DNA from: an uncultured Pseudomonadales bacterium
GTDB taxonomy: Bacteria > Pseudomonadota > Gammaproteobacteria > Pseudomonadales > Azotimanducaceae
Direction: 5' to 3'
DNA: 64,000 nt
NCBI GenBank assembly: GCA_943787425.1
Contig: CALSMJ010000005.1
Coordinates: 248,001-312,000, forward strand
Shown here: positions 19,241 to 29,359 of the stretch, one piece after another
Layout: every line of letters starts with the position of its first letter
Position numbering within the stretch: the stretch's first letter is position 1
Translations under genes and position numbers: made by a program
Notes under the pieces: generated by a model
Databases searched by the model: none
Told to the model about the DNA's origin: nothing
The model's input: only the letters and a program-made list of their open reading frames with translations

Positions 19241-19267
19241 CGTCCTGACCCCCTACACAAGGCACGC

Positions 19268-20620
19268 GTGATGCATCAGCAAGACTCCAGCACCGAGGTC
19301 CTGACCCAAGCCATTCTGCGTTATGCCGTTGAACGGATTAGAATGAATCCGCCAACCCTCGATGGGCCCAAGCCCGAGAAAACCCTACGCGCCATGGTCG
19401 GCCATACCATCGGCAAAGAAGGCCTAGGCGGTCTCGAAGCGCTCCGAATCTTTACCGATGTGCTCGCACCCGCCTGTATTTCGGTCGATCACCCCCGGTT
19501 TTTTTCTTTTGTACCCGCCGCGCCGACTGAAGCGGCAACCTTGTTTGATCTGGTTGTTGGGGCCTCCAGCATTTGCGGCACGTCATGGCTCGAGGCAGCG
19601 GGTGCGGTATTGGCCGAAAACGATGCCTTGCGCTGGCTTTCCGATCTTGCTGGGTTTCCAGCCGGCGCTGGCGGCGTTTTTGTTAGCGGCGGCACAGCAG
19701 GCAATCTGAGCGCCTTAATAACAGCCCGTAGCCAATGGCGAAAGGATCCCACGAACACAACAAGAGGTCTGATCGTAACTTCTGAAGGCGCGCATTCGTC
19801 GGTGGCACAGGCCGCATTTGTAATGGATGCAGATCTCAAGACGGTGCCCTGTGATGGCAGAATGCTCGGATCTGAACTGGCTCAAACACTCAGCGAGCTG
19901 ACGCCAACAGACCGCGCGCGCGTGTTTGCAGTGGTCGCGACCAGCGGTACAACAAACCTTGGCTTTATTGACGATCTTGCCGGTATCGCAGACGTTTGCG
20001 GCGCCGAAGCACTTTGGCTTCACATCGATGGTGCTTATGGTGCCGCAGGACTTGCAGCCCCCAGCATCCGTGCCCAATTCACGGGCATTGAACGAGCAGA
20101 CAGTTTTATTGTTGACCCGCACAAGTGGTTGTTTGCCCCCTTTGATTGCTGCGCCTTGTTGTACCGCTCGCCAGAGCACGCCCGCCACGCGCACCGACAG
20201 CACGGCGACTATTTAGAAGTGCTCTACGATGGCATCTGGAATCCATCTGACTACGCCCATCATCTCTCACGGCGCGCTCGGGGCCTACCCTTTTGGTTCA
20301 GCCTCGCAACCCACGGCACCGATGCCTACGCTGCAGCCGTTGAGCAAGACCTTGCTCGTTAACCCAGCAAGCTGCTGACCTCATCGAGGCCAGCGAGCAT
20401 CTTGAGCTCATCCTGCCGCCGCACCTCTCTGTCGTCATTTTCAAGCGCCGCGGCTGGGATGCCAGCCGCCTACACCCAGTGGAGCCGACAACTGCTTGAG
20501 CGTGGGGAGGGTTTTGTCATGCCAACGAAATACCAAGGCGAAACCGTTTTGAGGCTTTGCATCGTGAATCCAACCACCAGTGAGGATGACCTCGCCTTCA
20601 TCGTTGCGTCTCTCATTTAG
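19268..20620 (+). pseudogene. Group II PLP-dependent decarboxylase, broken by two frame changes
   Basis: The first 364 codons encode a pyridoxal-phosphate decarboxylase of the aromatic/glutamate type: SGGTAGNLSAL for phosphate binding, HIDGAYGAAG, and Lys286 in VDPHKWLF for the Schiff base. A TAA at 20360 ends the frame. The family-like sequence continues in the -1 frame from 20359 (LTQQAADLIEASEHLEL, then KRRGWDAS) and returns to the first frame near 20470, where YTQWSRQLLERGEGFV and the usual VNPTT end follow. Read this way the protein is about 450 residues, the family's normal length. Two compensating one-base changes about 110 bases apart mean either recent inactivation or sequence error. 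If it is expressed as it stands, the C-terminal domain is missing. Confidence 0.82.
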
Positions 20621-20745
20621 CATAGCGCGTTGCAACGGGCTGATTGCGGCGACAGATCCGATCAATGCTCAGGCGGGCGGAGCGACGCCGCTGAATAAAT
20701 TGCCCGGACCCAGATCACCGCCTTTCTATTCCGCTCAGCACGCTC

Positions 20746-21591
20746 TTAAAACGGCCGATCCCCCTGAATAATGACCCGATGCATCGCCCTGCGGTGGCCT
20801 TGGTAATCATTCAGGGCGTTATGAAACAGGCACCGATTGTCCCAAATGGCAAGGGTCCCTTTGGTCCAGGTTAACCGAGTCACGTACTGATCCTGCGTGA
20901 CATGACGCGTCAAAAAGGCAATGAGTTCCTTGCTCTCCGCGCGCGTCCAGCCCTGAATCCGATGGGTATGGGGTCGACTGCAATAGAGGCTTTTCCGCCC
21001 AGTTTCGGGATGCGTGCGAATGATCGGATGCAGGACTTCAGATTCTGCAAATTCAGTGTTTCCGCCATAAGCCGAACCCAACTGCGCTTTCGCTGACACC
21101 TGACGATAGTCCCCGCCTTGGCCATGCACCATTTTAGGGGTATACACGCCGGTCAAACCCTCAAGCGTGGCTCGAAATCCAGGACTCAGATCTTCATAGG
21201 CTTGGGTGGCATCCGCAAACAACGTGTCGCCGCCGACCGGCGGTACCTCTAAAGCATATAAGAGCGTGGCCTGGGGCGGTTTCTCCTTGTAGGAGGTGTC
21301 GGTATGCCAATCCCCACCAAAGTTCAGCACCGCGTCAGCTTCTTTAATAATTGGAATCACATGGGGATCGTCATCGAGCGATTTCATGAACGGGTAGATA
21401 TCCAATTCGCCAAATCGCGACGCGAACTCCGCTTGCGCTTTCGGACTCAGCGTTTGATTCCGAAAAACCAGAACCCCATGCTTTAGCCAAGCTCGCCGAA
21501 GATCCTGAACGAGCGAATCCGGCAAAGGCGCGGCCAGATCGACACCGCTGACTTCTGCGCCAATCGGACCCAAATCACTCTTTACTTGCAT
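20746..21591 (-). CDS. TauD/TfdA-family alpha-ketoglutarate-dependent dioxygenase
   Basis: This 281-residue Fe(II)/2-oxoglutarate dioxygenase has the iron ligands His96 and Asp98 in GGDWHTDTS and a C-terminal His257 in NRCLFHNA; the Arg in HRRAMHRV probably binds 2-oxoglutarate. Relatives hydroxylate taurine, sulfonates, phenoxyacetates or alkyl sulfates, so the substrate here is open. ATG 21591 is preferred to the open start at 21660 because GAGGT lies at the right distance. It is divergent from the dehydrogenase gene at 21727. Confidence 0.88.
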   Translation of the reverse strand: MQVKSDLGPIGAEVSGVDLAAPLPDSLVQDLRRAWLKHGVLVFRNQTLSPKAQAEFASRFGELDIYPFMKSLDDDPHVIPIIKEADAVLNFGGDWHTDTSYKEKPPQATLLYALEVPPVGGDTLFADATQAYEDLSPGFRATLEGLTGVYTPKMVHGQGGDYRQVSAKAQLGSAYGGNTEFAESEVLHPIIRTHPETGRKSLYCSRPHTHRIQGWTRAESKELIAFLTRHVTQDQYVTRLTWTKGTLAIWDNRCLFHNALNDYQGHRRAMHRVIIQGDRPF

Positions 21592-21726
21592 CACAGTCAC
21601 CTCAAACGACCGAAAGTCAACATCTTCGGCCCGGTCGTACGCGATGTAAACCCCCAGCATTTCATTTTGAAGCCCCGCGTGTTGTGATAACCGTTCTACC
21701 AGCCTAAAACGTGAGATGAGACTGTC

Positions 21727-22797
21727 ATGATAAAGAAAACAGTTGCCGTATTTCCCGGGGATGATGCCTCCCCCGAAGTCATGCTTCCGACGGTTGCGCT
21801 GCTCGAAAAGCTGCAGCTGCCGATTGAATTTGTTTACCCGATGGTTGGCGACGCTGCCCTCTCAGAACACGGCGCACGCTTTCCCGACGCCTCAAAAGCG
21901 CAAGTGGATGAAGCCGACGCCACTTTCTTTGGCTCGACCAGTGGCCAAAGCACGGAGGCTTTGTTCTATCTTCGGTGGGGCAAGCAAACCTATGCCAATG
22001 TTCGCCCTTGCCAATTTCGCCCGGGCTATCGATCCCCCATGGCCAATCCAGACAATATCGATTTTGTCGTGGTTCGAGAAAATCTTGAAGACCTCTACTT
22101 GGGATTGGAAGGCAATCTTGAGGACCTCGCCCCCTTAAACCTGTACTCAAAGCACGCCAAGGCAGCCGTAAAAGATATGGGGCTTGGGCGCTACGCCATT
22201 AAGGTGATTACCGAGTCCGGTTCTGAACGCGTCATTCGATTTGCCTTTGAATTAGCCCGCAAGCGCGGCGGTCAACGCAAAGTGACGCTCACCTCGAAAT
22301 ACAACATGCTCGCCAAGGCGGACGGCTATTTTCGCGACATCGGATATGCCATCGCAAAAGAGTACCCCGACATCCGTTTTGAAACCTTCATCGTCGACGA
22401 TTTTTTGTGCCGCATGATCACCAACCCTTGCGCACTCGACGTCGTCGTCATGCCCAACCTGTATGGCGACATTATGTCCGATGGTGCCGCCGGGTTAATC
22501 GGCGGCTTGGGCCTCGCCCCTTCTGGCTGCTATGGCGCAGACTACGCCTATTTCGAATCAGCGCACGGCACCGCGCCGGATATCCAGGGGCAGAACATCA
22601 TTAATCCCACCGCGACCGTGCTGTCTGCATGCATGATGTTGTCCTATCTTGGCCTTGCTGACGCGGCCGATACGATCGACGACGCCGGCATTTCAAGCCT
22701 GTACGCCGCGGGTCAGTGCATACCGATTGATCAAGGAGGAAGCGCCAAGACTGATGAATTCTTTCATGCACTCGATGCGGCGCTGGGCCTGGCTTAA
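21727..22797 (+). CDS. Isocitrate/isopropylmalate-dehydrogenase family enzyme
   Basis: This 356-residue beta-decarboxylating dehydrogenase has a VFPGDDASPEV start, VVRENLEDLYLGLEG, and the C-terminal YGDIMSDGAAGLIGGLG and FESAHGTAPDIQG blocks that bind metal, NAD and substrate. The spacing and the absence of an obvious NADP-specifying loop suggest an NAD-linked member. Whether it uses isocitrate, homoisocitrate, isopropylmalate or tartrate is not clear. There is no leu or citrate-cycle gene nearby. Confidence 0.85.
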   Translation: MIKKTVAVFPGDDASPEVMLPTVALLEKLQLPIEFVYPMVGDAALSEHGARFPDASKAQVDEADATFFGSTSGQSTEALFYLRWGKQTYANVRPCQFRPGYRSPMANPDNIDFVVVRENLEDLYLGLEGNLEDLAPLNLYSKHAKAAVKDMGLGRYAIKVITESGSERVIRFAFELARKRGGQRKVTLTSKYNMLAKADGYFRDIGYAIAKEYPDIRFETFIVDDFLCRMITNPCALDVVVMPNLYGDIMSDGAAGLIGGLGLAPSGCYGADYAYFESAHGTAPDIQGQNIINPTATVLSACMMLSYLGLADAADTIDDAGISSLYAAGQCIPIDQGGSAKTDEFFHALDAALGLA

Positions 22798-22840
22798 CCT
22801 AAGCTAGGCAATCAATCGATCAGCAGCACGGTATCGCGCG

Positions 22841-23245
22841 CTAACCTACCGCCTTGAGGGCATACAGCACTCGGCCAATCGCGCACAAGACCTGCTCGTC
22901 ATTGATCACCCGAACTTCGATGGTGCACAGTTGGCGCCCGCGCTTGATCACCCTTGCCTCGGCATCCAACCATTGGCCTTGCGCCTGCCTTAAGTAGGTG
23001 ACGTTCAAATCAGCCGTACCGGCTGGCTGACTACCCTGTCGGATCTCAGTAAACACGGCTGCGACGCCCGCCATATCAATCATGGTCGCCAGCACGCCGC
23101 CGTTCACACTGCCGCCAATGCCGGCAGGGGTTGTAGCCGTTTTCTCCAATCGCAGACGGACGAAATCAGGCTTTGCTTCGACGAGCTTTAAGCCTAAATA
23201 TTGGTGAAAAGGATGCTCATCGAAGGTGTTGAAAAACTCATTCAT
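22841..23245 (-). CDS. PaaI-type hotdog-fold thioesterase
   Basis: This 134-residue protein has the HPFHQYLGLKLVE start and the GGSVNGGVLATMIDMAGVAA active-site helix of the hotdog family, then DLNVTYLRQA. PaaI-like enzymes hydrolyse acyl- or hydroxyphenylacetyl-CoA thioesters. The longer open frame to 23344 overlaps the end of the outer-membrane gene, so I begin at ATG 23245, ahead of the conserved core. Confidence 0.83.
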   Translation of the reverse strand: MNEFFNTFDEHPFHQYLGLKLVEAKPDFVRLRLEKTATTPAGIGGSVNGGVLATMIDMAGVAAVFTEIRQGSQPAGTADLNVTYLRQAQGQWLDAEARVIKRGRQLCTIEVRVINDEQVLCAIGRVLYALKAVG

Positions 23246-23288
23246 TACGGTGGTGCTCTTGCTGAAGGGCGCGCTGGCATAACGATAC

Positions 23289-24982
23289 TCAAAACCCATT
23301 TTGGATGGACACCACGAATTCATAATCACCAACCAATGGGTCATTCCTATTTTTCACGGGCACGGCGAAATCCAGATGGATCATTTTGCCGCGCTCAGCC
23401 TTTGTCGGCGCCAGCCGTAATCCCAGACCCACATCCATCAGGCTTTGTCCGCGGCGCCCAGTAACGTCATCAGGCGTCCAAGCACGTCCCGCATCGGCAA
23501 AGACGAGCCAGCCCAAATTCATCAAGCCGAAGAGGTTTCGATCGAGGTACTGACGGCGCTCGACACGCAGGCGCAAACGGCGATCCCCAGCCTGCAAGCG
23601 ATCGATGTAGCCCCGCGCGCCGGTTTCACCGCCGAGAAACAACTGCTGCCCGGTCATGAGATTACGCGCGACATCGAAGTTGAGCGACACATGGTAGCCA
23701 GCACGCGCGGTGGGTTTGTATAAGCCCCGGATACCCGCTGAGAAAACGATATCTTGGGTTTCATCGCGTTCTAAATCTCGTAAGCCGCCCACTGAAACGT
23801 CCCAGCGCAACAATCCTTTTTGAGAAGCTAAGACCGCCATTCCCGCCGATGCCGACACCTGAAGGCGGTCTTGATCCCCGCCCAACATCGACGGACTGAT
23901 GGCCAATCGCAGGTTGTGCACAAGGCCCGTCTCGATGTCCTCGGTAAAACCAATCAAATCAAAGTTGCGGGCGTTTAAAAACTGATCGCTGACACTGGAC
24001 CATTGAACAAACGGCGCGACCAGTTTTCGGGTCCTGATCTCGTCTGCCTCTAAATTCGTGGCACCTGCCAAGAAGACGTCTTGATCCTCATACAGCAGAC
24101 CAAACGTCACGCGGTGGCTACGACCTGCCTTCAGGCCGCTCGAAATACCATAAAAGAGCGCACCGGCTGCTTGCATCCGCTGCGTATCACCGACCCGTTC
24201 ACCAAACTGGTAAACCCCGATTTGCTCACTAATCTCACTGACTTCCAAACCCCAGCTTTTACGCGTATCTAGGCATAAAAAGGCTGCCCAATGGCAAACG
24301 CGCGCACATCACCATCATCATTGTTCTCAATGTAGACCGAAGATTGAACCCGGGTATTCAACAGATGCTTGGTTGATAGCTCGAACTGCTGGCCCTGACG
24401 ATCTAGGTTTTTAACCGTTTTAAATTCAACTTGGATCCCAAGGCCAAGCAGGTTTTTTTCGCGCACCCCAAAGCCCGTCTTACTGTTTCCGCCTGAACGA
24501 TTCAGTGCCAACCGGGGGGTTAAGGACCAAGCATCGCGGGTAGTTACTTTAATATCCGCTTCCCGCTCGCACGGATTCTGGACTTTAATGTCGGCATCCA
24601 TCAAATAAGGTCGCGAGCGCAGGAGTCGCGCGGACTCTGCCAGCACGGCTGGCGAAGCGGTTGAACCCACGTCGAACAATAATTGATCTTTGATCACCGA
24701 TTCGCGGGTTTGCCAATGCAGGCGATTCAGACCCTTAAGGATTCGATCACCAAGGGTTTCACGATTTGGGTCAAATACAGGCTCTCCGGTCAGAACGATT
24801 GAGCGGACAAGCAAGACGCTATGACCAAGCAGCGTCTTTGCATCAGCATTTGAAGCCTCGACCAGGCAATCGACCGGAATTGGGTTTATCGCCGCCGCAC
24901 CAGATGGTTGCGGTATCCCGAGAAGCGTCAGCAACACTAACACCGAAAGGATCAGTACTGAAGATTGTGTCAAAGTGACCAT
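23289..24982 (-). pseudogene. Omp85/BamA-like outer-membrane protein, frameshifted
   Basis: The first part (24982 to 24269) encodes 237 residues with a signal peptide (VSLTQSSVLIL-like hydrophobic start, Gly-Ala-Ala-Ala cleavage zone), a POTRA-like region and the first beta-barrel strands, ending GQPFYA then TAG. The rest (24248 to 23289) is in another frame and carries the barrel, with GGETGARGY near the end and a C-terminal aromatic Phe. Inserting one base near 24270 rejoins them as QPFYALDTRKSW, the expected sequence, giving about 564 residues. This is a surface-antigen (D15) type protein that assembles or transports outer-membrane components; it is not the main BamA, which is longer. The lost base falls in a short C run, so sequence error is a real possibility. 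Confidence 0.8.
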
Positions 24983-25232
24983 GGCAGATCCAAAAAGACG
25001 CCAAGTCTAACTGATGTAAGAAGTTATTGACCAATAGAACATCTGGGTCCTTCAGAACTGCGACACAATTAGCGGTACACCCTTGTCGCTCACCCAACAA
25101 CAAAGACAACCTTTGGCCGCGCAGGAGAAATACACTATTGGCGCATTGATAGACGATGCTCTTAACACGAAATGAAATCGGCAGTTTATTTGATTGCATT
25201 ATCGCCAAATTAACTGCCGCTGGCGCAAGCGC

Positions 25233-25263
25233 AAAAAAAAGCCCAACGGTCGCTGGGCTTTTT
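25233..25263 (-). terminator. Bidirectional intrinsic terminator
   Basis: AGCCCA (25240-25245) pairs with TGGGCT (25254-25259). Eight T's follow on the minus strand and five on the plus strand. It lies 22 bases past the stop of the TonB-receptor gene and separates it from the Omp85-like gene. Confidence 0.88.
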
Positions 25264-25284
25264 CTATTATTGCTTTTGAACCAT

Positions 25285-27684
25285 TCAGAACTGATAGGTA
25301 AATTCGAGACCTACCGTTCTTGGTCGATTCACCGAACCGGCTGCAAACAGCTCCGCGATGGGAAAAAATACTTCGAAACGCGTGTCAGTCAAGTTCTTGC
25401 CATAAGCCTCAACAGCCCAATTTTCTGCATAATAACCCACTGATGCTGAGACTTCTTCTCGCGCATCCACCTTTGCCTGTTTTAAGTTCAGCAATGATGC
25501 TTCAAGCGCAGCGATCTTCGTTACTTTGAGAAAGGCATCCACTGACCCATCCCCCATGGGCACTGACAGCGTGCCGCCTATTCCCAAGGTGTACTCCGGC
25601 GCATTTCTCGGCGTGAGAAATGAAGCGTCTTCCTGAATATCGACCCCATCGTTGGGATTAATATCTGTCTCGAACGCTTCGTACTCAGCATCCAAGCTTC
25701 CGTAATTAATAAAACCCCTTACGTAGTTATTGAAGACATACTGCATTTCAATTTCGAAGCCATCATAAATGGCAGAAGCCGCATTATCAAAAACACTGGC
25801 GACCGTTTTGGTGTCTGGATCAATCACAACGAACGACTCTTGCTTATCCTCATAATCGTTTCTGAAATAAGTGGCATTGAACCTCAACCGATTGTCGAGA
25901 TGCTGGCTCTTGTATCCAATTTCAATATTACCCGCGTACTCAGGATCATACTGATCCCGCTCGAAGTCCCGAATATTTTGGTTTACGCCAAAGAAGCCGC
26001 CAGATTTGAAGCCCTCTGAATAGGTTAGAAAGACCATCGAGCTGTCATTGATTGCATAGGTCAGACCAACCCTCGGCGAGACTTCCGTCCATTCCTGCTC
26101 AAGATCTGCGTACTCTGGGAACTGCCGCAACTTTTCACGATCGGGACTTGTCAGATAGGACTGGCCAGCGATAAAGTCTTTCTCTTCTTTTGTCCAGCGC
26201 ACACCAGCCGTCAGCGTTAACTGATCGGTCAAGTCATAATCCATTTGTGCGAAAACTGCGGTCGACTTGGTTACTTGCGTTTCGTACAAAATCTGATGAA
26301 TGTTACCACTGACATCCGTCAATCCCTGATCGCACGCTATCGGGGCAAAAATTCCTATTTTACAACCCGTTAAACCATCCAGCCCTGCCAGGGCTGGTAC
26401 GCCCAGTGCAGCACCGAGATCTGGCGCGTTGAGTAAGCCACCAAAAAGAGTCGCCCAAAAGGTTCCGCCTGTATACCAATCCTGGGTGAACTCATTCTTA
26501 AAGTAATAAAGACCTGCCGTAAACCTGACCCTATCAAACGCGCCGTCTATCCGAAGTTCTTGGCTGGTCTGCTCATACTCGTTATCACGCTCGATTGTGA
26601 TGAAGGGGGCTGCAGACGCGTCAAAATCGTAAATTCGATATTCATCGACTTCTCTTCGGCCAGTCACAGACACAAGCGTCAGATTCTCATTTAAATCTAG
26701 ACTCATATTGAGGGTTATCGCATCGGTATCCAAGCTGTAAAGATTGTCGGTATCGTTTTCAGACACTGATGGACGATCCAAAGAATTTCGACATTGTCCA
26801 AAAGCCAAGCACGTGGTAAACCCGCCGCTGAAATCATTCTCCGGAGAACCTGGCGGTGGCTTTGGCAGCAATCCAGCAGGCGTATTGTAATTCGTATGAT
26901 AGGCATCAAGCGTGCCCTCATCCATGAAGGTTTCAACAGTTAGCAACGCTTCGAAATTTTCTGTAGGAGAAAAAAGAAGGGTTGCACCAATATTACTGTA
27001 ATCTTTCTCAGCTACCCCATTGCCCGTCGTGATATTGTCCATAAAACCGTCATAGTCGATCTGGGTCCCAAACAACTTCAAGGCTGTAGTGTCCCCTAAA
27101 CCGAGATTGAGAACCGCGCGTGCTTCGCGCTGCCCATCGCTCCCTGCTGTAAGCTTGAACTTACCACCGAGCTCGCCGGTTGGCCGGCTACGGATGACAT
27201 TGACCACGCCACCGACGGTGTTCTTTCCGAACAAGGTTCCCTGAGGGCCGCGAAGCACCTCGACCCGTTCTAAGTCAAAATTTTCTAAGACTTGACCAGC
27301 CAGCGTTCCGAGATAAATACCATCGATCACAACCGCGATTGGGGCATCGAAAGAATTGTCATCGCCTCGAGTTGGGCTAATGCCCCGAATATTAATATTC
27401 GCGCCGCCACCACCGCGGCTACCATCACTCCCAAACACTAAATTCGGCGCATACCCGTTTAGGTCAGACAGGTTTCGAATCGATCCATTTTCCAGTTCTT
27501 GGGTCAATGCGGTAATGGCAATCGGCACATCCTGCACAGACTCCTCTTGTTTTCGAGCCGTGACTACGACTTCTTCAATCACGGCATTATTTCCAGCCGC
27601 CGCAAACACCGGTACTGAAAACACTGTCAGCACCGCCAGGCTCCCTGCGATGCCATACCCGCCCAATCGACTTAAATACCCCAT
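25285..27684 (-). CDS. TonB-dependent outer-membrane receptor
   Basis: This 799-residue protein starts with a signal peptide ending around AAAGNNA. A TonB-box/plug start follows (EEVVVTARKQEESVQDVP), then NLVFGSDGSRGGGG, RGPQGTLFGKNTVGG and NVIRSRP in the plug domain. A 22-strand-type barrel ends in FTYQF with the C-terminal Phe needed for outer-membrane insertion. The plug sequence is of the CirA/FyuA-like kind common in receptors for large or hydrophobic organic molecules. No ExbB, ExbD or TonB genes are nearby and the ligand is unknown. Two Cys pairs in extracellular loop segments may form disulfides. Confidence 0.93.
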   Translation of the reverse strand: MGYLSRLGGYGIAGSLAVLTVFSVPVFAAAGNNAVIEEVVVTARKQEESVQDVPIAITALTQELENGSIRNLSDLNGYAPNLVFGSDGSRGGGGANINIRGISPTRGDDNSFDAPIAVVIDGIYLGTLAGQVLENFDLERVEVLRGPQGTLFGKNTVGGVVNVIRSRPTGELGGKFKLTAGSDGQREARAVLNLGLGDTTALKLFGTQIDYDGFMDNITTGNGVAEKDYSNIGATLLFSPTENFEALLTVETFMDEGTLDAYHTNYNTPAGLLPKPPPGSPENDFSGGFTTCLAFGQCRNSLDRPSVSENDTDNLYSLDTDAITLNMSLDLNENLTLVSVTGRREVDEYRIYDFDASAAPFITIERDNEYEQTSQELRIDGAFDRVRFTAGLYYFKNEFTQDWYTGGTFWATLFGGLLNAPDLGAALGVPALAGLDGLTGCKIGIFAPIACDQGLTDVSGNIHQILYETQVTKSTAVFAQMDYDLTDQLTLTAGVRWTKEEKDFIAGQSYLTSPDREKLRQFPEYADLEQEWTEVSPRVGLTYAINDSSMVFLTYSEGFKSGGFFGVNQNIRDFERDQYDPEYAGNIEIGYKSQHLDNRLRFNATYFRNDYEDKQESFVVIDPDTKTVASVFDNAASAIYDGFEIEMQYVFNNYVRGFINYGSLDAEYEAFETDINPNDGVDIQEDASFLTPRNAPEYTLGIGGTLSVPMGDGSVDAFLKVTKIAALEASLLNLKQAKVDAREEVSASVGYYAENWAVEAYGKNLTDTRFEVFFPIAELFAAGSVNRPRTVGLEFTYQF

Positions 27685-28368
27685 AGCATTTCCCCAAAGA
27701 TGATTAGTTTTATTGTCTAACGGTGAACTAACCAGAACTTACGGAAAAAAGCAAGTAAGGTTGTTTATGTTTCAGCAGCGCTCACGACCCAATAGACATC
27801 AATTTGACGCTTTACCAACCCTAACATTCGAGCGTAGGCAACTCATAGAGGCTGATCGAAAATGCTTAGGCTTTGGTCTTATTCAGTCGTCAGTGGCGCA
27901 GCTTCCCACCGAGCAGCAGGGTCTGCCGCATCGGCATGATAAGAAGCACACGCCCCAGGGCTCGCGCCTGTACTACGAGCAATAATCGCATCACTCAAGT
28001 CACAGCCAATTGAAGCCCAGGGGCACTTTTCTCGCCGAATAAAATCGCACTGACATCAAGCCATACAAAGCTGCTTGTTACTTATTTGCCCTGACTGCGT
28101 TTTGTTTTGAAAAATTACAACCAGTCTTCCTTTTTTAGTCTGGCCGATCGCTGGCACCTTAATAATTTAAAAGTCTTAATTAAAAGCTGGTGCTGATATC
28201 GAGGCGCACGGTTTGGCTGAAACAACCCTTGGACATCCCTGTTTAGGCTCTACTTATTAGGTTCTACGGCTTATCGCAAACGGGCCCTTAGGACACCCCC
28301 TTTGGAATCCGGCTTGAGCCGAATTGCGTATGGCTTTAAGATCGACCCAACACAAGGAGCAATACGTC
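27685..28368. other. Long intergenic gap
   Basis: 684 bases between divergent genes, with no gene I can support. On the minus strand near 27880-27985 a short open stretch ends in DPAARWEAAPLTTE followed by a stop, which could be a remnant of a lost gene, but nothing identifies it. The TonB-receptor promoter and any regulator site should be here; I see no clear palindrome. Confidence 0.4.
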
Positions 28369-28842
28369 ATGACGACTTTAAACATCCCTAAATTTGGCGA
28401 GTTGCTCGCCCCACACCTTTCCAGAATTCCTGATGCGGCACGTCCTGGCGCGTTGGCGCGACTTGAGCGCTCCGCCGCCGAGCGGTACCGAGGCTGGGCC
28501 GAAGCTTTACCAGAGCACGCCGAAGGGCTTTTGGTCTGCGCAGCACGAGAAGACGAGATCGCAGACCGCATTGAAGCCATCCTGCCGGTACCTGCCGAGT
28601 TTGAAGCCTTGGTTTGTGAAGTGATCCCGCTTGCCGTTGCAACTTACTACGCGGTTTTCGAGCCTTACAGCGTGTGGGATCAAATGGCGATTCAGGCCAA
28701 TGCCGAGCGCCAGGGTTCGCTTGCTTGGCCAGCGATGGTGCCCGCTTTTCCCGAGCATACGGATGAACTGATGGCGCTATCGACGCTCGAACTCAAAAGT
28801 GGCGATTTTCTCGACGCCCTTCTTAGCAAGCAAGCGGCCTAA
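28369..28842 (+). CDS. Uncharacterised 157-residue protein
   Basis: A soluble, largely helical protein: an amphipathic N-terminal half rich in Ala, Glu and Arg, then a more hydrophobic stretch EALVCEVIPLAVATYYAVFE. I do not recognise the family. AAGGAG lies nine bases before ATG 28369, and codon use resembles the neighbours, so it is probably real. Its stop overlaps the stop of the convergent GFA gene in the four bases CTAA. Confidence 0.65.
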   Translation: MTTLNIPKFGELLAPHLSRIPDAARPGALARLERSAAERYRGWAEALPEHAEGLLVCAAREDEIADRIEAILPVPAEFEALVCEVIPLAVATYYAVFEPYSVWDQMAIQANAERQGSLAWPAMVPAFPEHTDELMALSTLELKSGDFLDALLSKQAA

Positions 28843-29264
28843 GCTTCCGGATTGCCAGCAAACGCTGGGCGCGTGTCGTCCACTGGCGACCATTGCATCG
28901 CCGTTTTCTGCCAAAAGCTGGATGTAATCTCAACCCAACTTGAGTCATCAAGGCTACCTACCTTGATGAATTTAATGGCCGGCATCTCTGTCACATAGCT
29001 GATCACCGGCGAGCCGCAGTTCCCACAAAACCCGCGCGTGACGTGGCTGCCCTCGCTGCCCACAACCGTGAAGGTTTTTAACGCCCCAATTAGATTGAGC
29101 GACTCCACTGGAATAAAAAGGATCGTTGCCTTGCCGCTACCGGTACTTTTTTGACAATCTTTGCAATGGCAATGATGCGCCGACAGCACATCTGTTCTCG
29201 GGAACGTATACCGGACCTCGCCACACAAGCAGCCACCGCGCTCTAACGTTGATTCTTCTGTCAT
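28839..29264 (-). CDS. GFA/CENP-V-family zinc protein
   Basis: A 141-residue protein with the zinc-binding cysteine pattern of the glutathione-dependent formaldehyde-activating family: GGCLCGEVRY, HCHCKDCQKSTG and FCGNCGSPV. Members are small zinc proteins, some of which help formaldehyde combine with glutathione; most are uncharacterised. I start at the second Met (29264), close to the first Cys motif; the frame opens at 29282. Confidence 0.88.
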   Translation of the reverse strand: MTEESTLERGGCLCGEVRYTFPRTDVLSAHHCHCKDCQKSTGSGKATILFIPVESLNLIGALKTFTVVGSEGSHVTRGFCGNCGSPVISYVTEMPAIKFIKVGSLDDSSWVEITSSFWQKTAMQWSPVDDTRPAFAGNPEA

Positions 29265-29359
29265 AGTCTTCTCCTGTTGCATTCACGCATTGATCAAACA
29301 ACGCTTAGCCCGATTCAAATTGGTTTCTGGGTGCTCTTTAGGCGCAGCGCTCTGGGCCT

